Assembly: GCA_002478865.1 (NCBI GenBank) | Contig: DLJZ01000002.1 | Location: 1 to 64,000, forward strand | DNA: 64,000 bases | Direction: 5' to 3' | DNA from: Hungatella sp. UBA7603 | Lineage (GTDB): Bacteria; Bacillota; Clostridia; Lachnospirales; Lachnospiraceae | Part shown: positions 59,663 through 64,000 of the stretch, piece after piece | Position numbering within the stretch: the first letter of the stretch is position 1 | Layout: the number at the start of each line of letters is the position of its first letter | The notes under the pieces: generated by a model | Databases searched by the model: none | What the model was told of the DNA's origin: nothing | Seen by the model: the letters and a program-made list of their open reading frames with translations, nothing else | Translations under genes and position numbers: made by a program

Positions 59663-60094
59663 TTATGATTCAATTTTCTTACTTAAATTATTCACAAGTT
59701 CCTCCATGGTCACTTCTTTTAACACGTTTTCCATGGCTTCCTGAGAACGAAATAATACCAGTTCAAGAACTCCCTGAATGTTAGCTCCCACCGGGCAATT
59801 CGGGTTTGGATGTTCCTGGAATTGAAACAATTCCCCTTCATCCACCACTTCCACAGCTTTGTAAACATCAAGTAGAGTAATCTCATTAAGATTCTTTAAT
59901 AGAGAAGCTCCCCCTGTTCCAGAGGTGACACTCACCATGCCAGATTTCTTCAGCATTCCCATAATCCTTCGAATTACAACCGGATTGGTATTTACGCTTC
60001 CGGCAATCCATTCTGAAGTACACAAAACATTACTTGAAATGGCCAGGAGAGACAATATATGAACGGCAACTGTGAATCGGCTACTAATTTTCAT
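59663..60094 (-). CDS. Rrf2-family transcriptional regulator (YwnA-like)
   Basis: The ATG at 60094 (143 residues) lies 8-9 bp after AGGAGG; one two codons upstream is too close to it. The winged helix has SRFTVAVHILSLLAISSNVLCTSEWIAGSVNTNP and VVIRRIMGMLKKSGMVSVTSG, standard for Rrf2 proteins. Only one cysteine lies in the sensor loop (NPNCPVG), so an iron-sulfur cluster of the IscR type is unlikely; this resembles YwnA/CymR-like members. Two matching inverted repeats, one over its own promoter, indicate autoregulation and control of the FrnE/YwnB genes. Confidence 0.87.
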   Translation of the reverse strand: MKISSRFTVAVHILSLLAISSNVLCTSEWIAGSVNTNPVVIRRIMGMLKKSGMVSVTSGTGGASLLKNLNEITLLDVYKAVEVVDEGELFQFQEHPNPNCPVGANIQGVLELVLFRSQEAMENVLKEVTMEELVNNLSKKIES

Positions 60095-60107
60095 TTGCAT
60101 CGCCTCC

Positions 60108-60126
60108 TGTAACCATTATAGTTACA
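60108..60126. promoter_or_regulatory. Rrf2 operator candidate over its own promoter
   Basis: TGTAAC and GTTACA form an inverted repeat around 7 bases, and those 7 bases contain the minus-strand -10 box. Binding would block RNA polymerase directly. Confidence 0.65.
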
Positions 60127-60143
60127 ACCAAATCATTTGTCAA
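60115..60143 (-). promoter_or_regulatory. Consensus promoter of the Rrf2 gene
   Basis: On the minus strand a perfect TTGACA (60138-60143) and a perfect TATAAT (60115-60120) are spaced by 17 bp. The -10 lies inside the operator. Confidence 0.75.
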
Positions 60144-60175
60144 GTATCCTTTTACATTTTTTATTTTTTTGAACA

Positions 60176-60940
60176 TTATATCCTCAGCGCTTCCAGACGT
60201 TTTGCTTTTTCAGACGCTTTATGTAAAAATTCTCTAGCCGTCAAGTCTTCATAATCCCAATACATCGCCTCAATTGCCGTGGGCCCTGTATAACCGGTTG
60301 CTACAATGTTTTTCATGGCGGTTTCCCAATCTATGGTGCCATCAAAGGGAAGCCCGTGCATGCCATAACTTCCGTTATCGTCATGCAGATGAAGGGCCAT
60401 CAGCCGAGAGCCATACATAGATAACAAATCTTTGTCTGGAACGTAGTGGTAGTGATGTCCGCAGTCATAACAAAACCCAATGCGCTTGGAATCGATCTGC
60501 TCTAGTACATGGGATAGATTGGAAAAATTATACAGGTTCTCCAAAGCTACGTTTATGCCAAATTGCTCTGCCTTTTCAGCTATTTTTCCAATTCTACTCA
60601 TTCCAAGATCATTATATGGATGTCCCTCACTAGGCAGATGAACTACCATGGTGGGGATCTTAAATTCGTAACAGTCAGCAATGCATTGCAAATAGCAATC
60701 CGTTAACGTTTCTCCACTTAGATTGTCACGCCAAAGTTCATCTTGATTTTGAAGGGGGGCGTGAATGTTTTCTACAAACAGACCCGCTTCCCTTGCTAAC
60801 TCTGGGGCATCCCGGTAATAATTACGGCCAAATCCGTCGCTCCACCACAACATGACACCTTCAAATCCAGCTTCCTTAATTAATTGATACCGCTCTCTAA
60901 TCGGTAAATCATAACCAAACCAATCATAAATACTAATCAT
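60176..60940 (-). CDS. TIM-barrel sugar phosphate isomerase/epimerase-like protein
   Basis: A 254-residue protein of the xylose-isomerase-like TIM barrel (AP endonuclease 2 group). Metal-binding residues are suggested by VVHLPSEGH, NVALENLYNF (glutamate), GFCYDCGHHYHY (aspartate, histidine) and ALHLHDDNGSYGMHGLPFDG, and the last glutamate in AIEAMYWDYEDL. Start at 60940 with GGAGAGGG upstream; an upstream frame to 60967 has no site. Members are often sugar or inositol epimerases, but the substrate is open. It lies alone between the aldehyde dehydrogenase and Rrf2 genes. Confidence 0.78.
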   Translation of the reverse strand: MISIYDWFGYDLPIRERYQLIKEAGFEGVMLWWSDGFGRNYYRDAPELAREAGLFVENIHAPLQNQDELWRDNLSGETLTDCYLQCIADCYEFKIPTMVVHLPSEGHPYNDLGMSRIGKIAEKAEQFGINVALENLYNFSNLSHVLEQIDSKRIGFCYDCGHHYHYVPDKDLLSMYGSRLMALHLHDDNGSYGMHGLPFDGTIDWETAMKNIVATGYTGPTAIEAMYWDYEDLTAREFLHKASEKAKRLEALRI

Positions 60941-61016
60941 AAGGCGCTCCCTCTCCATCATTAGCAATTGCTTTTATTATCACGACCTTCACAGTGGCTA
61001 CTACTGTCATAGTCTC

Positions 61017-62408
61017 TTATTTCAATATCTTCTGAATCAAGCTTAACTTATTCTTGTAAGGCGGAAACGTAAGACCAGTTTCCAAACAAGAACTCTTTTT
61101 CATGATGCCTTTTGCATGAGTAAATAAGTCAAAACTATATTTGCCGTGATAAGCACCTATCCCTGAATTACCGACTCCACCAAAAGGAAGATGATGGTTG
61201 GCAACATGGGAAATAGTATCATTAACACAGCCTCCACCAAAGGAAACCTTTGTTAGCACATTCCGCTCCACACGCTTACTCCTGGTAAACAGATAAAGAG
61301 CCAATGGCTTTTCATGATCCTGAATCATGCGAATCACCTGATCCAGTGATTTGTAAGTCATAATTGGAAGAATTGGTCCAAAGAGCTCTTCTTCCATAGC
61401 AGCATTATCCCAGGATACAGCCTCCGTCAAGGTCGGCTCTATAAATAGGGATTCCTTTTTATAATGACCCCCATGGAGAATATGGGAATGGTCCATTTTA
61501 AGAATTGTAACCAAACGGTCAAATTGCCGTTGGTTTACGATTCTGCCAAAATCCTTGCTTCTTACTGGGGAACTACCAAAGAATTCAAAGAGAGCCGCCT
61601 TCATTTCTTTTAAGAACGCATCTCTTATCCCTTCTTCCACCAGAACATAGTCTGGTGCTATACAAGTTTGTCCCGCGTTTAAAAATTTCCCCCAGATAAT
61701 ACGTTTTGCCGCCAGTTTAAGATTTGCGGTGCGATCCACGATTGCAGGACTTTTCCCACCAAGTTCCAGTGTAACTGGCACCAGATTTTTCGCTGCGGCC
61801 TCCATAACAATTTTTCCAACCGTCGGGCTGCCAGTGAAAAATATATAGTCAACAGGCGCATGAATGAGCAAGGAAGTCTCCTCCTTACCTCCTTCAACCA
61901 CTCGAATATAGGAATTATGAAAGGTTTCACCAATGAGCTTTGCAATCACTGCGGATAAATGAGGGGTGTGTTCCGATGGCTTTAATATCACGCAATTGCC
62001 CCCAGCGATTGCGCCGATTAAAGGCTCGATTAAAAGCTGAAAAGGATAGTTAAACGGACCTATAATAAGAACAGTTCCATAAGGCTCCTTTAAAATATAA
62101 CTCTTAGACGGCTGCAGGTGAATGGGTGTCCTCACCGCTTGGGGCTTGGCCCACTTACGCAGGTTTTTCATCATATATCCGATGCTGTGGTACACAAATC
62201 CAATTTCAGTAACATATGCTTCAAATTCACCTTTGCCTAAATCCTTATATAGCGCCTCTTTTATGGCTTCTTCATGACAATGAAGGGCCGCCCTTAGCTT
62301 TACCAACTGTTTTAGACGAAAGGAAATACTATGGGTATGTCCATGACGGTAAAAATCCTTTTGCATCTTTAAGAGGTCATTTAGGCATTTTGAATCAAAT
62401 GGTTCCAT
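61017..62408 (-). CDS. Aldehyde dehydrogenase (class 3-like, coniferyl/fatty-aldehyde type)
   Basis: A 463-residue NAD(P)-dependent aldehyde dehydrogenase. The catalytic cysteine is in FLNAGQTCIAPDYVLV, the glutamate in PVTLELGGKSPAIV, and NYPFQLLIEPLIGAIAGGNC marks the class 3 (ALDH3) group that lacks extended N-terminus. The C-terminal PFGGVGNSGIGAYHGKYSFD is also typical of ALDH3. It oxidises aldehydes to acids, possibly detoxifying aromatic aldehydes from plant cell walls, which is inference. Good AAGGAG before the ATG. Single-gene transcript. Confidence 0.9.
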   Translation of the reverse strand: MEPFDSKCLNDLLKMQKDFYRHGHTHSISFRLKQLVKLRAALHCHEEAIKEALYKDLGKGEFEAYVTEIGFVYHSIGYMMKNLRKWAKPQAVRTPIHLQPSKSYILKEPYGTVLIIGPFNYPFQLLIEPLIGAIAGGNCVILKPSEHTPHLSAVIAKLIGETFHNSYIRVVEGGKEETSLLIHAPVDYIFFTGSPTVGKIVMEAAAKNLVPVTLELGGKSPAIVDRTANLKLAAKRIIWGKFLNAGQTCIAPDYVLVEEGIRDAFLKEMKAALFEFFGSSPVRSKDFGRIVNQRQFDRLVTILKMDHSHILHGGHYKKESLFIEPTLTEAVSWDNAAMEEELFGPILPIMTYKSLDQVIRMIQDHEKPLALYLFTRSKRVERNVLTKVSFGGGCVNDTISHVANHHLPFGGVGNSGIGAYHGKYSFDLFTHAKGIMKKSSCLETGLTFPPYKNKLSLIQKILK

Positions 62409-62740
62409 ATTTGTTCTCCTTTTTCACAGTAATCTACTTATAAGTCAGTATCAGTCAAACGCTGATAAATATGTATTTGATTGCATTGAATAAATCTCAC
62501 TGCTCGCTTTTCTTTGTATCTATGGTATCTTTTCACCTGTCCGATGTCAACAACTAACTTCCCCCTTAATTCGACACGTTGTGGTCTTTCCAATCGTCCA
62601 TATTTTAAGGCCAGGGAAACGAAAAAGTCGTTTCCCTGGCCTTAAGAGCTTATCCTAACTATTAAAAATATGCTGGCGTTGCATTGCTGCTTGCGGTCTA
62701 TCTCGATTATCCTAAACCAATTATTTATAAAAGCTTTCCC
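62409..62740. other. Intergenic region between aldehyde dehydrogenase and EIIA-Glc genes
   Basis: About 330 bp without a coding frame. It holds the promoter side of the aldehyde dehydrogenase gene and the strong terminator of the EIIA-Glc/GH1 transcript (62605-62645). Confidence 0.5.
62605..62645 (-). terminator. Terminator of the EIIA-Glc/GH1 transcript
   Basis: An 18-bp perfect stem (TTAAGGCCAGGGAAACGA with its complement) closes a 5-base loop. The minus-strand tail is AATATGG rather than a T-run, so it may also stabilise the transcript end. Confidence 0.7.
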
Positions 62741-63229
62741 TTATGAAACCTGAATCAGTTTATCTGCCTTGGTTACTTCTCCATTTCCTATTATCTCAAT
62801 GGAGCTGTATTCATTGGAATTTAAGATAACAACCACGGCAGTTGTAGGATATCCAGCTTTCTTAATCTCATCCATTGAAAATGTCATAATCTGCTGACCA
62901 CCGGTTACCGTATCCCCCAACTGTACTTGCTGCTCAAACCCATTTCCCTGCATATTAACGGTATCTAATCCCACATGTATCATTAACTGAACACCAGCGC
63001 TATTTTGGATACAAATCGCATGTTTGGTATCTGCAATTTGAACTACCTTACCGTCGAAGGGCGCGTATACCAGACCCACTTTTGGTTTAATTCCAACGCC
63101 TTGTCCAAGTATCCCTTCGGAAAATACACCGTCTGCGATATCCTTTAAGGATATCACTTCCCCAGGAATCGGTGCATAAACAGTTGTTGCACTTGAAAAT
63201 TTCTTTGCTAATTTATCAAATAATCCCAT
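62741..63229 (-). CDS. PTS glucose-type EIIA protein (Crr-like)
   Basis: A 162-residue EIIA-Glc protein without attached EIIB or EIIC. The active histidine is H85 in LMIHVGLDTV, and H70 (TKHAICI) is the second, stabilising histidine; these correspond to H90 and H75 of E. coli Crr. The start YAPIPGEVISLKDIADGVFS is typical. It passes phosphate from HPr to glucose-family permeases; the MurP permease in this window lacks its own EIIA and is one possible client. It lies 33 bp after the GH1 gene, and they may be co-expressed. Confidence 0.9.
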   Translation of the reverse strand: MGLFDKLAKKFSSATTVYAPIPGEVISLKDIADGVFSEGILGQGVGIKPKVGLVYAPFDGKVVQIADTKHAICIQNSAGVQLMIHVGLDTVNMQGNGFEQQVQLGDTVTGGQQIMTFSMDEIKKAGYPTTAVVVILNSNEYSSIEIIGNGEVTKADKLIQVS

Positions 63230-63262
63230 GGTATCTCCTTTGCCTTATTTATATAGTCTCTA

Positions 63263-64000
<738 letters not shown>

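Overview
The window reads as chromosomal DNA of a low-GC, Gram-positive anaerobe, most likely a plant-polysaccharide-using member of the Lachnospiraceae (Lachnoclostridium/Lacrimispora type). The grounds are strong AGGAGG-type ribosome binding sites, YesM/YesN sugar two-component systems, two EFR1-type flavodoxin-ferredoxins, a MupG-type muramic acid operon, several xylan-active enzymes and Firmicute-only families such as DUF4256. The genus is inferred from gene content. No rRNA, tRNA, CRISPR array, insertion sequence or phage gene was seen.

Layout. 1-2300: a BlaI/M56 protease pair translationally coupled to a small secreted peptide. 2383-7170: a lantibiotic-immunity-type ABC transporter divergent from its OmpR/histidine kinase pair; the kinase carries an 18-bp tandem repeat in its ATP lid. 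7250-22344: a long minus-strand sugar region. Reading in the direction of transcription, it has an aldolase, FGGY kinase, Zn-dehydrogenase, PfkB kinase, LacX-type epimerase and aldo/keto reductase, then a YesN/YesM/binding-protein sensor, then an RbsABC-type importer and a FucU/RbsD mutarotase. A divergent AraC regulator (22543-23406) probably controls the catabolic half. 23608-25788: a tocopherol-cyclase/AttH-like protein and an APH-type kinase. 26028-30318: murR-murQ-murP-mupG for N-acetylmuramic acid. 30553-33571: DJ-1/PfpI, WYL regulator, acetyltransferase and an orphan allE.

33747-38285: three consecutive xylan-active glycosidases (GH43-CBM6, GH43, GH30), none with a signal peptide. 38286-43602: a decayed ORF, a chloramphenicol-acetyltransferase-like gene, a MarR/membrane/EFR1 operon, an acetyltransferase, an AraC-GyrI regulator and YciI. 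43899-48046: a bicovalent FAD oxidase, a C39-like cysteine protease and a secreted clan-A glycosidase with a ricin-type lectin domain. 48437-52000: two DEAD-box helicases flanking a DUF1456 gene. 52160-57615: a lipoprotein, a zinc-ribbon membrane protein, a second OmpR/kinase pair, an HxlR/EFR1 divergent pair and DUF4256. 57678-60143: two genes broken by internal deletions (a PLP decarboxylase and a FrnE/DsbA protein) next to a YwnA/YwnB-like Rrf2 module with two matching operators. 60176-64000: a TIM-barrel epimerase-like protein, an aldehyde dehydrogenase, an EIIA-Glc protein and the 3' part of a GH1 phospho-glucosidase.

The genes together describe a sugar scavenger. The main sugar locus would import a monosaccharide unphosphorylated, adjust its anomer, and carry it by reduction, reoxidation and two phosphorylations to an aldolase. 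The mur genes recycle cell-wall sugar, and the EIIA-Glc protein could serve both MurP and other PTS permeases. The best candidates for undescribed biology are the BlaI/M56-linked secreted peptide, the proposed oxidoreductive sugar route, the repeat-expanded kinase and the signal-less xylan operon. All calls come from reading the sequence; no database search was made.
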